The notes: generated by a model from the sequence alone, not told the origin. A DNA stretch of 56,683 nt from Methylotenera sp. RIFCSPLOWO2_02_FULL_45_14 (GCA_001803395.1 MHBU01000017.1:1-56683), one strand, 5' to 3'. Positions 28,379 to 39,548 are shown, numbered from the stretch's first letter. Numbers and translations are program-made.

Positions 28379-30250
28379 CTATTCACTTAAAACTGAAGTG
28401 CGCATCTCTATGCCAGCCTGAATCTGCGGGCTGTATTCCTCAACCCACACGGCCAACTCCGTTTTTATAAGGCCTTCATTTGTGCTATGAGCACCTTCAA
28501 TCCATTTCAGCAGTTTATTTACCCATGCGGTATCCGCGGTTCTTGCTTGTGCAATACGCAGTTTTTCATGTGGCGTAGGCATGGTGTGCTCATCATCGGC
28601 TAATAACTCTTCATAAAGTTTCTCGCCAGGGCGCAAACCTACATATTCAATTTTAATTTCATCTAACTCTAAACCTGACAATCGAATCATATCCATGGCC
28701 AAATCAGTGATTTTAACGGGCTCACCCATATCCAGTACAAAAATCTCACCACCTTTTCCCATTAAGCCCGCCTGCATCACCAACTGTGCTGCCTCGGGAA
28801 TAGACATAAAGTAGCGCGTGATTTCAGGGTGGGTAATGGTGATAGGGCCACCCTTAGCAATTTGCTCGCGGAATTTAGGAATCACGCTACCACTGCTACC
28901 CAATACATTACCAAAGCGCACAATGACAAAGCGTGTTCCAGTGGAATCTTGCAAGCCTTGACACACCATCTCCGCCAAACGTTTACTTGCGCCCATCACA
29001 TTAGTTGGGTTAACGGCTTTATCAGTTGAAATCAACACAAACTTTTCTATCCCAGTTTCTTTGCAGGCTGAAGCCAGCGTATGAGTACCAATGACATTGT
29101 TCGACAACGCCTCCCACACGTTGCCATTTTCCATCATCGGCACATGCTTATAAGCCGCGGCATGAAACACCACTGCTGGCTGATATTGGGTTAATAAGTT
29201 TTTAATACGCACACTATTTTTTACATCACAAGTCATATATAACAACCTTGTTGGCAAGTGAAGCGTACTTAACTCCTGCTCTAACTGATACAGTGCAAAC
29301 TCTGAAATATCCAGACAAATTAACGTGCTTGGCTGATATTTCACAATTTGGCGACATAACTCAGAGCCAATTGAGCCCCCGGCCCCGCTCACAAATACGG
29401 TATGCCCAGCAATCAAATTTTGTAAACCAGAGTTATCAAGCTTTACCGCGTCTCGCCCCAGCAAGTCTTCTACGTCCACTTTTCGTATTTGTGAAATACT
29501 GACTTTTCCGCTCATTAAGTCATCAATCGCAGGCACTGTCAGCACCTCTAACCCCAACTGATTTGCAAGCTCAATCGCCTGACGACGATTTTGATGATAA
29601 GCAGAAGGCATCGCAACGATGACATGGCCAACACCCAAACGTTTACTTATGCCTTCTAACTTGTTTATTGAGCCCTGCACTTTCACGCCGAAAACTTCAC
29701 GCCCCAACATGGTTGCATCATCATCTAACAAAGCAACGACATGCCATTGCGTGCTACGCGCCAAGTCTTTAACCAAAGCGACTGCCGCATCACCTGCACC
29801 CAGTACGATCACCGGGTTACCCTGCCGTAAACTCACGCCATAAAGCTGGTGCTCTTTCCATGCGCGATAGGCAAAACGGCTACCCCCCATCATTAAAATA
29901 AGTAATAACGGATCAAGAATCAAAACTGAACGGGGCACCACCGTAGCAGTTTTCACCATAAACAAAACTGCCGCCACCAATACAGCAGCTGAACCAACCG
30001 CTAAAAATATACGTTTAAGATCAGGCACACTGGCAAAGCGCCACATGCCACGATACAAACCTAATGTAACGAACACAGCCGCTTGCAAAGCGATCACCCA
30101 CATTAGAGATTGCAGCATCTCCTGAAAATATGAATCAGGGATTGAGAAATTAAAGCGCAATAAGTAAGCCACAACCCAAGCAATTGCCGCCACTACGACA
30201 TCATGCAGCAAAGCAAAAAAAGTACGCGGGTTCAAAAGTGTTTTTTTCAT
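28379..30250 (-). CDS. CapD/WbpM-type UDP-sugar 4,6-dehydratase, membrane-bound
   Basis: A 623-residue protein. Four transmembrane helices occupy the first ~115 residues, followed by a CoA-binding-like Rossmann fold (VIVLGAGDAAVALV) and a second, catalytic one (VFVSGAGGSIGSEL). The SDR active site is STDKAVNPTNVMGASKR, where methionine replaces the usual tyrosine, as in WbpM/PglF. These enzymes make 4-keto-6-deoxy sugars from UDP-GlcNAc for surface polysaccharide or glycan synthesis. The start at 30250 (MKKTLLNPRTFF) is preferred over an upstream extension. Distance and strand suit a capsule or exopolysaccharide role alongside epsA, but no other glycan genes are present. Confidence 0.93.
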   Translation of the reverse strand: MKKTLLNPRTFFALLHDVVVAAIAWVVAYLLRFNFSIPDSYFQEMLQSLMWVIALQAAVFVTLGLYRGMWRFASVPDLKRIFLAVGSAAVLVAAVLFMVKTATVVPRSVLILDPLLLILMMGGSRFAYRAWKEHQLYGVSLRQGNPVIVLGAGDAAVALVKDLARSTQWHVVALLDDDATMLGREVFGVKVQGSINKLEGISKRLGVGHVIVAMPSAYHQNRRQAIELANQLGLEVLTVPAIDDLMSGKVSISQIRKVDVEDLLGRDAVKLDNSGLQNLIAGHTVFVSGAGGSIGSELCRQIVKYQPSTLICLDISEFALYQLEQELSTLHLPTRLLYMTCDVKNSVRIKNLLTQYQPAVVFHAAAYKHVPMMENGNVWEALSNNVIGTHTLASACKETGIEKFVLISTDKAVNPTNVMGASKRLAEMVCQGLQDSTGTRFVIVRFGNVLGSSGSVIPKFREQIAKGGPITITHPEITRYFMSIPEAAQLVMQAGLMGKGGEIFVLDMGEPVKITDLAMDMIRLSGLELDEIKIEYVGLRPGEKLYEELLADDEHTMPTPHEKLRIAQARTADTAWVNKLLKWIEGAHSTNEGLIKTELAVWVEEYSPQIQAGIEMRTSVLSE

Positions 30251-30376
30251 TGTATTGGGTATCAGTATTCCGTGTTTGATTGTGTATTTTGTCGTTGCAT
30301 CAGTATAGGCCAATCAAAATCAGCAAACCGACTAACAACAAGTCGCAAGCTTTAACTGTACAAAAGATAATCAGTC

Positions 30377-31561
30377 TTAAATTGCGAACACCAAATCTGC
30401 TTTTAAGTCTTCAATGTGTTCTAATCCCACGGCAATTCTCACTAAGCCATCGCTAATACCTGCCGTTGCGCGTGCTTCTGGCGTTACGCGACTATGTGTT
30501 GTAGTGGCTGGATGTGTAATCGTACTTTTTGCATCACCCAAGTTTGCAGTAATTGAAATCAATTGCGTCGCATCAATCAATGCCCAAGCAGCCTGTTGTG
30601 AAGTTTGATTCAAGTTAGGTTTAACTTCAAACGTCACAATGCCTCCGCCACTGCTTTGCTGACGCATGGCAAGTGCATGCTGTGGATGAGATTTTAAGCC
30701 AGGGTAATGCACACGTGCCACCTGTGGTTGCGCCTCTAGCCAAGTAGCTAACGCTAGTGCATTTTTGGCATGTGCTTCCATGCGGATATAAAGCGTTTCC
30801 AGTCCTTTCAAAAACACCCATGCATTAAATGCACTCATGGTGACACCTGCCGTGCGTAAAAAGCCATACACAGGTTCCATCAACGCTTTAGAACCCAACA
30901 CTGCGCCACCCAAGCACCTGCCCTGTCCATCAATATATTTTGTAGCTGAATGAATCACAATATCTGCGCCAAGTGCTAATGGCCGTTGAATCGCCGGTGT
31001 GCAAAAGCAATTATCCACCACTAAATGCGCGCCTGCCTGATGCGCAATATCCGCTAAAATTTTGATATCGCAAACCTCAGTTAGCGGGTTAGAAGGTGTT
31101 TCTACAAAAAATAGTTTAGTTTTTGACGTTACAGCTGCATGCCACTCATCTGGATTGGTCAATGAAACAAATGTCACCTCTAAACCCCAGCGTTTTAAAA
31201 TATTGCCAAATAACTGTACGGTGGTGCCAAAAATGCTGCGCGATGCGACAATATGGTCGCCAGCGCTACACAAGCCCATTACGCAGGCGAGAATCGCCGA
31301 CATACCGCTGGATGTTGCCACGCACTGCTCTGCACCCTCTAACGCAGCCAGCTTGTTTTGGAACATGGTGACGGTAGGGTTAGTGAAACGCGAGTAAATG
31401 TTTCCGGGCTCGGTTCCGCCAAAACGTGCGGCAGCTTGCGCGGCGCTGTTGAACCTAAAACTGGAGTTTAGAAACAAGGCTTCTGAGTTCTCGCCGAATT
31501 CAGTCATCTCGCTGCCTGCGCGTACTGATAATGTGTTTGGATGGTATTGTGGCTTATTCAT
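30377..31561 (-). CDS. metZ: O-succinylhomoserine sulfhydrylase
   Basis: A PLP enzyme of the Cys/Met metabolism family that makes homocysteine directly from O-succinylhomoserine and sulfide. The 394 residues show the PLP lysine motif HSATKYIDGQGR, the SGMSAILA phosphate-binding segment and TPSNPLTEVCDI. Placement next to purF is the usual betaproteobacterial arrangement. O-acetyl versus O-succinyl substrate cannot be told apart with certainty from sequence alone; metZ is based on synteny. Confidence 0.93.
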   Translation of the reverse strand: MNKPQYHPNTLSVRAGSEMTEFGENSEALFLNSSFRFNSAAQAAARFGGTEPGNIYSRFTNPTVTMFQNKLAALEGAEQCVATSSGMSAILACVMGLCSAGDHIVASRSIFGTTVQLFGNILKRWGLEVTFVSLTNPDEWHAAVTSKTKLFFVETPSNPLTEVCDIKILADIAHQAGAHLVVDNCFCTPAIQRPLALGADIVIHSATKYIDGQGRCLGGAVLGSKALMEPVYGFLRTAGVTMSAFNAWVFLKGLETLYIRMEAHAKNALALATWLEAQPQVARVHYPGLKSHPQHALAMRQQSSGGGIVTFEVKPNLNQTSQQAAWALIDATQLISITANLGDAKSTITHPATTTHSRVTPEARATAGISDGLVRIAVGLEHIEDLKADLVFAI

Positions 31562-31585
31562 AACGCTCTCAAATTCTAAAAATAA

Positions 31586-31621
31586 AAAACCCGTGATAGC
31601 AATGTGCTAAAACGGGTTTTT
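31586..31621 (-). terminator. Rho-independent terminator between purF and metZ
   Basis: On the minus strand AAAACCCGT pairs with ACGGGTTTT across a 17-nt loop and is followed by a T-rich run (TTTTTATTTTT). It lies downstream of purF and only ~25 nt before metZ, so it could terminate or attenuate transcription into metZ. Confidence 0.7.
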
Positions 31622-31780
31622 GGTTCTCGCTTTAGCAGAATTTATTATGCGCTCGCAAGCTGAGTAAGGCTTTGTTTAAAGTTGGCCACTCAAATCAGCG
31701 CAACTACATGGTATGCCCAACTTTTTACAACGTCAAGCGCCATTTTGTTTGTTTCTAGAACGCACAAATAATAAGCAGGC

Positions 31781-33304
31781 TTACTCTTGAGTATCAATCA
31801 AATTTAAATCCATTTGCGTACTGGAATTGGCTGGTTTTTGTACTTTATTGACATCTCCGCGTGCCGCCTCGATATTGGCCAAGTAAGCTTCGTCAATATC
31901 GCCGGTGATATATTTTCCATCAAAGCATGAGCAATCAAAATTCTCAATGGCGGGGTTGCTCAATTTAACGCCTTTAATCAGCGCGTCTAAATCTTGGTAA
32001 ATCAGTCCGTCCGCCCCGATTTCTTTACAGATTTCTTCATCGGTCCGATCCGTTGCCAACAGCTCGTCTCGGCTTGGCATATCAATACCATATACGTTGG
32101 GATAGCGAACTGGCGGCGCAGCCGAAGCAAAATAAACTTTATTAGCACCTGCATCACGTGCCATTTGTACAATTTGTTGTGATGTTGTTCCGCGCACAAT
32201 GGAGTCATCTACTAACAGTACATTTTTACCTTTGAATTCCACGCCAATCGGGTTGAGTTTTTGGCGCACAGATTTTTTACGTAACGCCTGCCCCGGCATA
32301 ATAAATGTGCGGCCAATGTAACGGTTTTTAATAAACCCTTCACGATAATCCAAGCCTAGACTAATGCCGACCTGCAGCGCACTCGGGCGGCTAGTATCTG
32401 GAATAGGTATCACAACGTCAATTTTTTTATCAGACCATTCACGCTTGATTTTTTCCGCAAGGCTGGTTCCCATGTCTAAACGAGTTTGATACACAGAAAT
32501 ACCATCAATCACAGAATCTGGTCGTGCCAAATAAACATACTCAAATATACAAGAGTTAAGCTTTGGATTTTTAGCACATTGACGGGAATAGAAGTTACCT
32601 TCCATGTCAATAAACACGGCTTCACCAGGCGCCACATCGCGCAGTATTTTAAAGCCTAACACATCTAAAGCAACGCTCTCAGACGCCACAATATACTCTG
32701 TGCCTTTTTCTGATTCTGCTTTGCCAATGATAAGCGGGCGAATGCCGTTAGGATCACGAAATGCAAGTAAGCCAAAATTGGCAATCATCGCCACCACGGC
32801 ATACGCACCCTTGCAACGTCTATGCACGCCTTCAACTGCATCAAACACCATGTCAGTATTAAGCACAGAATTGGGCGCGGTTTTTTCAATTTCATGCGCA
32901 AGCACATTAAGCAATACTTCAGAATCTGAAGTGGTATTGATATGACGCAGGTCTTGCTTGAACATTTCCTGTTTAAGCTGCACTGAGTTGGTTAGATTGC
33001 CATTGTGACCTAGCACAATACCAAAAGGAGAATTAACATAAAACGGCTGTGCTTCAGCCGCGCTAGAGGAACCTGCTGTAGGATAGCGCACATGGGCAAT
33101 ACCCACATTGCCCACCAGGTTACGCATGTGGCGCGTATGAAAAACATCTTTTACTAGCCCGTTATTTTTATGCATGTAAAAGGTATTACCATCGGCAGTG
33201 ACGATACCTGCGGCATCTTGTCCACGATGTTGCAACACCAGCAAACCATCGTATAACAATTGGTTGACTGGATTTTTACCTACAATGCCTATAATTCCGC
33301 ACAT
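31781..33304 (-). CDS. purF: Amidophosphoribosyltransferase
   Basis: First step of purine synthesis: PRPP plus glutamine to phosphoribosylamine. The 507 residues start MCGIIGIVG with the catalytic Cys2 (no propeptide) and carry the N-terminal glutaminase domain ([17 protein letters not shown]). The C-terminal PRTase domain has [18 protein letters not shown]. The motif set and length match the E. coli type, without the iron-sulfur cluster of the Bacillus type. It is cotranscribed with cvpA and followed by metZ. Confidence 0.98.
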   Translation of the reverse strand: MCGIIGIVGKNPVNQLLYDGLLVLQHRGQDAAGIVTADGNTFYMHKNNGLVKDVFHTRHMRNLVGNVGIAHVRYPTAGSSSAAEAQPFYVNSPFGIVLGHNGNLTNSVQLKQEMFKQDLRHINTTSDSEVLLNVLAHEIEKTAPNSVLNTDMVFDAVEGVHRRCKGAYAVVAMIANFGLLAFRDPNGIRPLIIGKAESEKGTEYIVASESVALDVLGFKILRDVAPGEAVFIDMEGNFYSRQCAKNPKLNSCIFEYVYLARPDSVIDGISVYQTRLDMGTSLAEKIKREWSDKKIDVVIPIPDTSRPSALQVGISLGLDYREGFIKNRYIGRTFIMPGQALRKKSVRQKLNPIGVEFKGKNVLLVDDSIVRGTTSQQIVQMARDAGANKVYFASAAPPVRYPNVYGIDMPSRDELLATDRTDEEICKEIGADGLIYQDLDALIKGVKLSNPAIENFDCSCFDGKYITGDIDEAYLANIEAARGDVNKVQKPANSSTQMDLNLIDTQE

Positions 33305-33348
33305 GAATAACGCCTTAACTGGTTAATTTTGTAATTGAATGATGATTT

Positions 33349-33840
33349 TTAATCGTATTTAACATGCTTAGCGATATTTTCAGGTATCCACGGCAATATG
33401 CTAATAACAAGCGCTTCAATCGGCGCGCTAAACATCGCATTTCGCCAACGCGCATCTTGAGGAACACTGGTAAGTCCAGCTAAAAATACCAATACACATA
33501 CAATAAGTAATCCACGAATCACGCCAAACATGGCACCTAATAAACGGTTTAGCCAACCAAGGCCTACTTTTCTAATAATCGCTGAGAGTGCAATGCCCAA
33601 CAAACTCGTCAGTAATAACGTTGCTAAAAAAAGCACTAGAAATGCGGCTAACACACGCAATGATTCAGTAGGAATATCAACGGGCATCATAGGCAAAATT
33701 TGATCAGTGTAAGTTCTACCTACATAAAATGCAGCAACCCAACCTAAAATAGCCAACATCTCTCTCACCATACCACGCATCACACTAAATATGATGGATA
33801 AGCCTATGATGGTAAGCACTGCGTAATCAAAACTGGTCAT
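33349..33840 (-). CDS. cvpA: CvpA family membrane protein
   Basis: A 163-residue protein with four hydrophobic helices and the family opening FDYAVLTIIGLSIIFSVMRG (first positions after the Met-Thr-Ser). The short motif GWVAAFYVGR and the LNRLLGAMFGVIRG segment match CvpA. It is needed for colicin V production in E. coli and linked to envelope stress and bile resistance; the molecular role is unknown. It sits directly upstream of purF. Confidence 0.94.
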   Translation of the reverse strand: MTSFDYAVLTIIGLSIIFSVMRGMVREMLAILGWVAAFYVGRTYTDQILPMMPVDIPTESLRVLAAFLVLFLATLLLTSLLGIALSAIIRKVGLGWLNRLLGAMFGVIRGLLIVCVLVFLAGLTSVPQDARWRNAMFSAPIEALVISILPWIPENIAKHVKYD

Positions 33841-33899
33841 TACTTTATCCTAGCCAACCATTATGACTTATTAAATTCGCATGATGGCTAATTAACGAC

Positions 33900-34544
33900 T
33901 TACTCATTGCTGACAACGATTCCAGGCAAGCCTATTTCTTTTAGCCTTACTAATAAGTTTACTGCATCTTGACGTGATGTAAAGTTACCCGCTTTAAGGC
34001 GAATGTTTTCACCTTTGGGCGTGGTTATTTTTTCTGTATAGGCGCTGAATCCAGCTTGTTTTAATTGATCTTGTATTCGTTTCACATTGGCAACATCAGA
34101 ATACACGCCTACTTGCACCGTAAAATGCTCAGTTAACTTTTGAGGAGGTGTGGTTTCCGAAACATTAACTGTTGGCTTTTTAGGCTCAGTCACTTTATTT
34201 TCTCTGCCTTTGCTAGCGATTATGCTTTCAATAGTAGGTTCCGTATTGATAATAACCTCCGCCTTAATTGGTTCATCGCTAACAACAGCTTTTTGCTGTG
34301 GTGCCACTTCTTTACTCTGTTGAAATTCAATAGCGCTTTTATCAACATGCATAGGCTTAAACGTGCTGTTAGTATTAGGCATCGTAATTTTAATAGTCTC
34401 AAGCTGCGTCATTGCGGCACGATCTTGCAATACTTGCGGCAGAACAATCACCATCAACAGCACAAGTGCTATTGCACCTACCAGGCGCCGACGGGCGCGT
34501 TTTTTAAGGTTTAGGGCTTGCTCATTGGGTAGATCTGGGGGCAT
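33900..34544 (-). CDS. SPOR-domain cell-division protein (DedD-like)
   Basis: A 214-residue bitopic inner-membrane protein. It has a basic N-terminus, one transmembrane helix at ~20-40 (LVGAIALVLLMVIVLPQVL), a disordered Lys/Pro/Glu linker, and a C-terminal SPOR domain (~138-213, FTVQVGVYSDVANVKRI, LKAGNFTSRQDAVNLLVRL). SPOR domains bind denuded septal peptidoglycan. Its position between folC and cvpA is where dedD is normally found. Confidence 0.92.
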   Translation of the reverse strand: MPPDLPNEQALNLKKRARRRLVGAIALVLLMVIVLPQVLQDRAAMTQLETIKITMPNTNSTFKPMHVDKSAIEFQQSKEVAPQQKAVVSDEPIKAEVIINTEPTIESIIASKGRENKVTEPKKPTVNVSETTPPQKLTEHFTVQVGVYSDVANVKRIQDQLKQAGFSAYTEKITTPKGENIRLKAGNFTSRQDAVNLLVRLKEIGLPGIVVSNE

Positions 34545-34554
34545 TACTGCGTCC

Positions 34555-35916
34555 TTAAAGATGAGTATTTGCGTGTTGATTCAAATATTGCATTACATTT
34601 GCAACGGTAAAGAATGAACCAAACACAACTATTTTATCATTTTCATTTCTATCAATACAGGTTTCTGTATCGATACAAGCCTGCTCGTAAGCTTTAGCTG
34701 CTGTATCAAAACATTTGATGCCGGCATTAGGCATGATTTCCGCAATAATGGTAGCCAAGTCTGAGGCTAAGGCACCACGAACATGGTCAATATTGGCAAC
34801 ATACCAAGTGTCGATTTCATCCTTGAGTGCGTTCACAACGCCTTTCATATCTTTATCTGCCAACATTGCAAACACTGCCAAAGTTTTAGTGTGGGAGAGT
34901 TCTGTTAACTTTAACGCTGCCAGATTCTCAGCAAGCGCTTGCGCCGCATGTGGGTTATGCGCCACATCTAAAATTACCCAAGGCGCCTTAGACACTGTCT
35001 GAAAACGTCCAGCCAGTGACACTTGACGCATTGCATTAACAATAGATGTCGTTGTAACAGGTAAATATGCTTGTAACGACTCTACAGCCGCTACCGCACA
35101 TGCAGCATTATTGAGTTGATAACGGCCTTCCAACGCTGGCAATGGCAAAGTATGTATGACCTGCCCATGAGACAAATAACACCAATCTGTCGCTGACAAT
35201 GTATAGGTAAAATCACGATTGATGCACTTAAAATCAGCATGAATTTGTTCGGCATAGTTTATTAAACTAGCTGGAGGATGGTTATCCCCGCAAATGGCTG
35301 GTGTTGATTGACGATATACCCCGGCTTTTTCAAAGCCAATTTTCTCTCGTGTATCGCCCAAAAACTCTTGATGATCTAAATCGACACTGGTCACTATGGC
35401 GCAATTAGGCTCAAACGCGTTCACTGCATCTAATCTACCACCCAATCCAATTTCTAAAATCGCAACATCAATACCCATTTGCGCAAAATGCCACATTGCG
35501 GCTAATGTACCCACCTCAAAATACGTTAGCGCGATTGCATCTCCGCTCTGCCTTGCCGTCTCAACTGCAGAAAATGCTGCACACAGCGCCTCATCACTGA
35601 CCTCAACGCAGTTAACACGAACACGCTCGTTATAGCGCAGCAAGTGAGGCGAGGCATAACAACCCACAGAAAAATCTGCCTGCGTATAAATTTGCTCCAA
35701 CATTGCGCAAGTTGAACCTTTGCCATTGGTGCCAGCGACAGAGATAATTTTAAAGTTTGGCTGTAATTTTAAGCGCCAGATAACCTGTTTAACACGCTCT
35801 AATCCCATCGCGATAGATTTAGGATGCAGGCTTTCAATGTACCTTAGCCATGCATTTAAATCTTTAGGAACCAAGTCGGGGGGGGGTAAATCGTTAGTAA
35901 TCAAGTCGCTAGGCAT
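34555..35916 (-). CDS. folC: Bifunctional folylpolyglutamate/dihydrofolate synthase
   Basis: Adds glutamate to folates and couples dihydropteroate with glutamate. About 453 residues with the Mur-ligase-like motifs: P-loop VAGTNGKGSTCAML, the SPHLLRYNERVR segment, GLGGRLDAVN, and the C-terminal domain with DVAHNPHAAQAL. The start at 35916 (MPSDLITND) follows AAGGTG at 6 nt; GTG and ATG starts three and two codons upstream are less well placed. Part of the accD-folC-dedD-cvpA-purF run. Confidence 0.96.
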   Translation of the reverse strand: MPSDLITNDLPPPDLVPKDLNAWLRYIESLHPKSIAMGLERVKQVIWRLKLQPNFKIISVAGTNGKGSTCAMLEQIYTQADFSVGCYASPHLLRYNERVRVNCVEVSDEALCAAFSAVETARQSGDAIALTYFEVGTLAAMWHFAQMGIDVAILEIGLGGRLDAVNAFEPNCAIVTSVDLDHQEFLGDTREKIGFEKAGVYRQSTPAICGDNHPPASLINYAEQIHADFKCINRDFTYTLSATDWCYLSHGQVIHTLPLPALEGRYQLNNAACAVAAVESLQAYLPVTTTSIVNAMRQVSLAGRFQTVSKAPWVILDVAHNPHAAQALAENLAALKLTELSHTKTLAVFAMLADKDMKGVVNALKDEIDTWYVANIDHVRGALASDLATIIAEIMPNAGIKCFDTAAKAYEQACIDTETCIDRNENDKIVVFGSFFTVANVMQYLNQHANTHL

Positions 35917-35980
35917 CCACATCACCTTTAGGGTTCAGCGTCAATCTCAAGCTGAAAACAATGCAAAAACCATGTGTCAA

Positions 35981-36844
35981 TTAAGCAGCTACTGGCAAAC
36001 GCATTAAATTAGCTAACAATCCAGCTAACCTATTCCGCATTTCACGACGGTCAATAATCAAATCAATAGCGCCATGCTCTAACAAGAACTCTGCACGCTG
36101 GAAGCCATCTGGTAGCGTTTCACGCACGGTTTGTTCAATCACGCGTGGGCCTGCAAAACCAATCAATGCTTGCGGTTCAGCCACAATCACATCGCCTAGC
36201 ATAGCGAAGCTTGCTGAAACACCGCCCATGGTAGGGTCAGTCAGTACAGAGATGTAAGGCAATCCTGCCGCACTTAATTGCGTTAGTGCCGCACTGGTTT
36301 TTGCCATTTGCATCAGCGATAACAAACCTTCTTGCATACGCGCCCCACCGCTGGCCGCAATACAAACAAATGCCATTTTGTTGTCAATCGCTGTTTGTAC
36401 ACCACGCACAAAACGCTCCCCCACTACCGAGCCCATTGAGCCACCCATGAACTTAAACTCAAACACCGCCACTACTGCTGGCACAGATTTAATACTGCCT
36501 TGCATCACAATCAACGCATCTTTCTCGTTCACGGCTTTCTGCGACTCTTTAATGCGATCCGCATAGCTTTTGCTGTCTTTAAATTTGAGCGTATCTACTG
36601 GCTGTACGCCAGCACCGATCTCAAATTGACCTTCTGCATCCAACAATTGCGCTAAACGTGCGCGTGCGCCAATTCGGTTGTGATATGCACATTTTGGGCA
36701 AACCTCGGAATTATCTTCCAGGTCTTTACGATACAACACTGATTGACATGATGGGCACTTGCTCCACAGTCCTTCAGGTACGGTTTTTTTGTCGGCTCCG
36801 ACAACACGTTTAATTTTTTGTGGTAGTTTATTTAGCCAGCCCAT
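35981..36844 (-). CDS. accD: Acetyl-CoA carboxylase carboxyltransferase beta subunit
   Basis: The 287-residue subunit pairs with AccA to form malonyl-CoA for fatty acid synthesis. It has an N-terminal four-cysteine zinc ribbon (CPSC...CPKC, residues ~28-50) and the carboxyltransferase crotonase-like fold ([36 protein letters not shown]). It lies immediately downstream of trpA, as usual in betaproteobacteria. Confidence 0.97.
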   Translation of the reverse strand: MGWLNKLPQKIKRVVGADKKTVPEGLWSKCPSCQSVLYRKDLEDNSEVCPKCAYHNRIGARARLAQLLDAEGQFEIGAGVQPVDTLKFKDSKSYADRIKESQKAVNEKDALIVMQGSIKSVPAVVAVFEFKFMGGSMGSVVGERFVRGVQTAIDNKMAFVCIAASGGARMQEGLLSLMQMAKTSAALTQLSAAGLPYISVLTDPTMGGVSASFAMLGDVIVAEPQALIGFAGPRVIEQTVRETLPDGFQRAEFLLEHGAIDLIIDRREMRNRLAGLLANLMRLPVAA

Positions 36845-36863
36845 AGTGCATCCTTTTTAACAA

Positions 36864-37664
36864 TTACGCAGCATCCACTGCCGTTTTTAACTCATCCATA
36901 AGCTTAGCAACGTTGCTAAGCAAGTTTTCATCCGTTGATGCTTCAATCACTTGCACCATGCGACTACCTACCACCACAGCATCTGCAATCGCAGCGGTTG
37001 CTTTTGCGGTGGCGGCATCACGTATGCCAAAACCAACCCCAATTGGCAGGCTTGTTTGTTGACGAATTGAAGCAACGCGGTTGGCAACTTCTACAATATC
37101 TAAATTAGCCGCACCGGTAACGCCTTTGAGCGACACGTAATAGACAAAACCACTGGCTTGATTCACAATCAAATCAATGCGTTTAGGTTCAGTGGTCGGT
37201 GACAATAAAAACACAGGGTCTATGTCGCGTGCACGAAGCTCTTTAACAAATTCGCCACATTCTTCTGGTGGGTAATCAACAGTAATCACACCATCTACAT
37301 CTGCCGCTTTCGCGCGATCTGCAAAAGCTATCGCGCCAATGGCTTCAATCGGATTAGCATACCCCATCAAGATAATCGGTGTGGTTTGGTTGGTTTGTCG
37401 AAACTCTTTCACCATAGCTAATACTGCAGTTAAGCCTACTTTATGTGCCAAAGCACGTTCACTTGCACGTTGAATGATAGGACCGTCGGCCATTGGGTCA
37501 GAAAATGGCACGCCAAGTTCGATCATATCAGCACCATGCTTAACCAGCGTGTGTAGTAAATTGACCGTATGTTTAGGATGCGGATCGCCTGCCGTGATGT
37601 AAGGGATTAAGGCGGTTTTGCCTTGTTGTTTAAGTGTTGCAAATACAGATTGAATACGGGACAT
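36864..37664 (-). CDS. trpA: Tryptophan synthase alpha chain
   Basis: Cleaves indole-glycerol phosphate to indole, which is channelled to TrpB. The 266-residue TIM barrel has the catalytic glutamate and aspartate motifs ([26 protein letters not shown]), the flexible loop VTGA, and the phosphate site GFGIRD/VVGSRMV. It is between accD and trpB in the trpFBA cluster. Confidence 0.97.
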   Translation of the reverse strand: MSRIQSVFATLKQQGKTALIPYITAGDPHPKHTVNLLHTLVKHGADMIELGVPFSDPMADGPIIQRASERALAHKVGLTAVLAMVKEFRQTNQTTPIILMGYANPIEAIGAIAFADRAKAADVDGVITVDYPPEECGEFVKELRARDIDPVFLLSPTTEPKRIDLIVNQASGFVYYVSLKGVTGAANLDIVEVANRVASIRQQTSLPIGVGFGIRDAATAKATAAIADAVVVGSRMVQVIEASTDENLLSNVAKLMDELKTAVDAA

Positions 37665-37689
37665 AAAATACTTTTTAGAAAGTTATAAT

Positions 37690-38892
37690 TTATAAAGTGA
37701 TGTTGGCGAGCTTGGCTACTGTATTGATATCTTTATCGCCACGACCCGATAAATTCACCAAAATGATTTCATCTTTACGCATGGTTCTAGCCATTTTTTC
37801 AGCATATGCTAAGGCATGGCTAGACTCAAGCGCTGGGATAATACCTTCGGTGCGGCATAAATTATGAAATGCCGCCATGGCTTCGTCATCGGTGATCGCC
37901 ACATATTCAGCACGTTTAATGTCTTTTAGCCACGCATGCTCAGGGCCAACGCCAGGATAGTCTAACCCTGCTGAAATTGAATGTGTTTCAATAATGTTGC
38001 CATCGGCATCTTGCATTAAATAGGTACGGTTGCCATGCAACACCCCTACCGGGCTATTGGCTGTTAATGGCGCTGCATGTTGACCAGTTTCCATGCCTAG
38101 TCCTGCCGCCTCAACGCCAATCAAACGTACATTAGGCACGTCAATGTAAGGGTAAAAAATGCCCATGGCATTAGAGCCACCACCAACACATGCAACTATT
38201 GCATCCGGCTGACGACCCACCATTTCCATCATCTGTTCTTTAGCTTCAATACCAATCACCGCTTGAAAATCACGCACCATCATCGGATATGGATGCGGGC
38301 CTGCGACTGTACCGATAATATAGAACGTGTTGTGCACGTTGGTGACCCAATCACGCATCGCCTCATTCAGCGCGTCTTTGAGTGTTTTAGAACCACTTTC
38401 CACTGGCACGACGGTTGCGCCTAACAATTTCATTCTGAACACATTAGGTGCTTGACGCTTAACGTCTTCACTACCCATATACACCACACACTCCAACCCC
38501 AAACGTGCCGCGACGGTTGCCGTGGCAACACCGTGCTGACCGGCACCAGTTTCCGCAATGACTCTAGGCTTACCCATGCGCTTAGCAAGCAATGCCTGAC
38601 CAATAGTATTGTTAATTTTATGCGCACCCGTATGGTTCAAATCTTCACGTTTCAAATAGATTTGCGCACCACCCACTTTATCTGACAAGCGTTTTGCGTG
38701 ATAAATAGGGCTAGGACGGCCAACAAAGTGTTTTAAATCATACGCATATTCAGCTAAAAACTCAGGGTCATGACGATATTTTTCGTACATGACACGCAAC
38801 TCTTCTAGCGCCTCAACCAATGTTTCCGCGACGAAGGTACCACCAAATTGTCCAAAATGCCCGCGTGCATCTGGCATGTCATAAAGCTGCAT
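37690..38892 (-). CDS. trpB: Tryptophan synthase beta chain
   Basis: PLP enzyme joining indole and serine. The 400 residues have HTGAHKINN with the Schiff-base lysine, [10 protein letters not shown], the phosphate loop [10 protein letters not shown], and the C-terminal LSGRGDKD. It starts [18 protein letters not shown], the usual sequence. A 25-nt gap separates it from trpA. Confidence 0.98.
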   Translation of the reverse strand: MQLYDMPDARGHFGQFGGTFVAETLVEALEELRVMYEKYRHDPEFLAEYAYDLKHFVGRPSPIYHAKRLSDKVGGAQIYLKREDLNHTGAHKINNTIGQALLAKRMGKPRVIAETGAGQHGVATATVAARLGLECVVYMGSEDVKRQAPNVFRMKLLGATVVPVESGSKTLKDALNEAMRDWVTNVHNTFYIIGTVAGPHPYPMMVRDFQAVIGIEAKEQMMEMVGRQPDAIVACVGGGSNAMGIFYPYIDVPNVRLIGVEAAGLGMETGQHAAPLTANSPVGVLHGNRTYLMQDADGNIIETHSISAGLDYPGVGPEHAWLKDIKRAEYVAITDDEAMAAFHNLCRTEGIIPALESSHALAYAEKMARTMRKDEIILVNLSGRGDKDINTVAKLANITL

Positions 38893-38933
38893 TATTTACT
38901 CTCCACTTTAACTTATTTGCATCTTGAAACTTA

Positions 38934-39548
38934 CTACCTATAGACTTGTTGCATAAATGCAGCAATTTTTGCTGCATCTTTAATTCCTTTTGAAATTTCC
39001 ACGCCGCCACTTACATCCACGGCATAAGGTTTTACTTGTACGATGGCCTGCGCCACATTTTGTGCATTTAAACCACCAGCAAGAATCACAGGTTTTGCTA
39101 ATGTCGCTGGAATTAAATTCCAATCAAATACATGCCCGGTGCCACCTGCCACCCCCTCGCTATAAGTATCCAATAACAAGGCTTTAGATGCAGAAAAATC
39201 TTCCGCACATTGTACCAAATTTGTGTCTGACTTAACGCGAATTGCTTTGATAAAAGGCAGTCTGTAACGCGCACAGGCTTCAGGTGCTTCGTCACCATGA
39301 AATTGCAGTAAATCCAATTTTACTTGTGATATCACCTCTTCAATAAAGCTAGTTTCCGCATTCACAAATAAACCAACCACGCTCACAAAAGCAGGGATTT
39401 TATTTGCGATTTCAATGGCTTGGGCAATGCTGACACAACGAGGGCTATGGGCATAGAATACCAAGCCAATGGCATCTGCACCGTTAGCAACTGCGTCTAA
39501 AGCATCCTCCACACGTGTGATGCCACAAATTTTAACTCTAACTCTCAA
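38934..39548 (-). CDS. trpF: Phosphoribosylanthranilate isomerase
   Basis: Converts phosphoribosylanthranilate to CdRP in tryptophan synthesis. The 204-residue TIM barrel starts [14 protein letters not shown] with the catalytic cysteine. [30 protein letters not shown] (with the catalytic Asp), [10 protein letters not shown] and [15 protein letters not shown] follow. It is a monofunctional form, as in most betaproteobacteria, upstream of trpBA. Confidence 0.97.
   Translation of the reverse strand: MRVRVKICGITRVEDALDAVANGADAIGLVFYAHSPRCVSIAQAIEIANKIPAFVSVVGLFVNAETSFIEEVISQVKLDLLQFHGDEAPEACARYRLPFIKAIRVKSDTNLVQCAEDFSASKALLLDTYSEGVAGGTGHVFDWNLIPATLAKPVILAGGLNAQNVAQAIVQVKPYAVDVSGGVEISKGIKDAAKIAAFMQQVYR

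Noticed and set aside
31561-31780. SAM-type riboswitch upstream of metZ
   Set aside because: I looked for conserved SAM riboswitch cores between purF and metZ and saw only a simple terminator hairpin.
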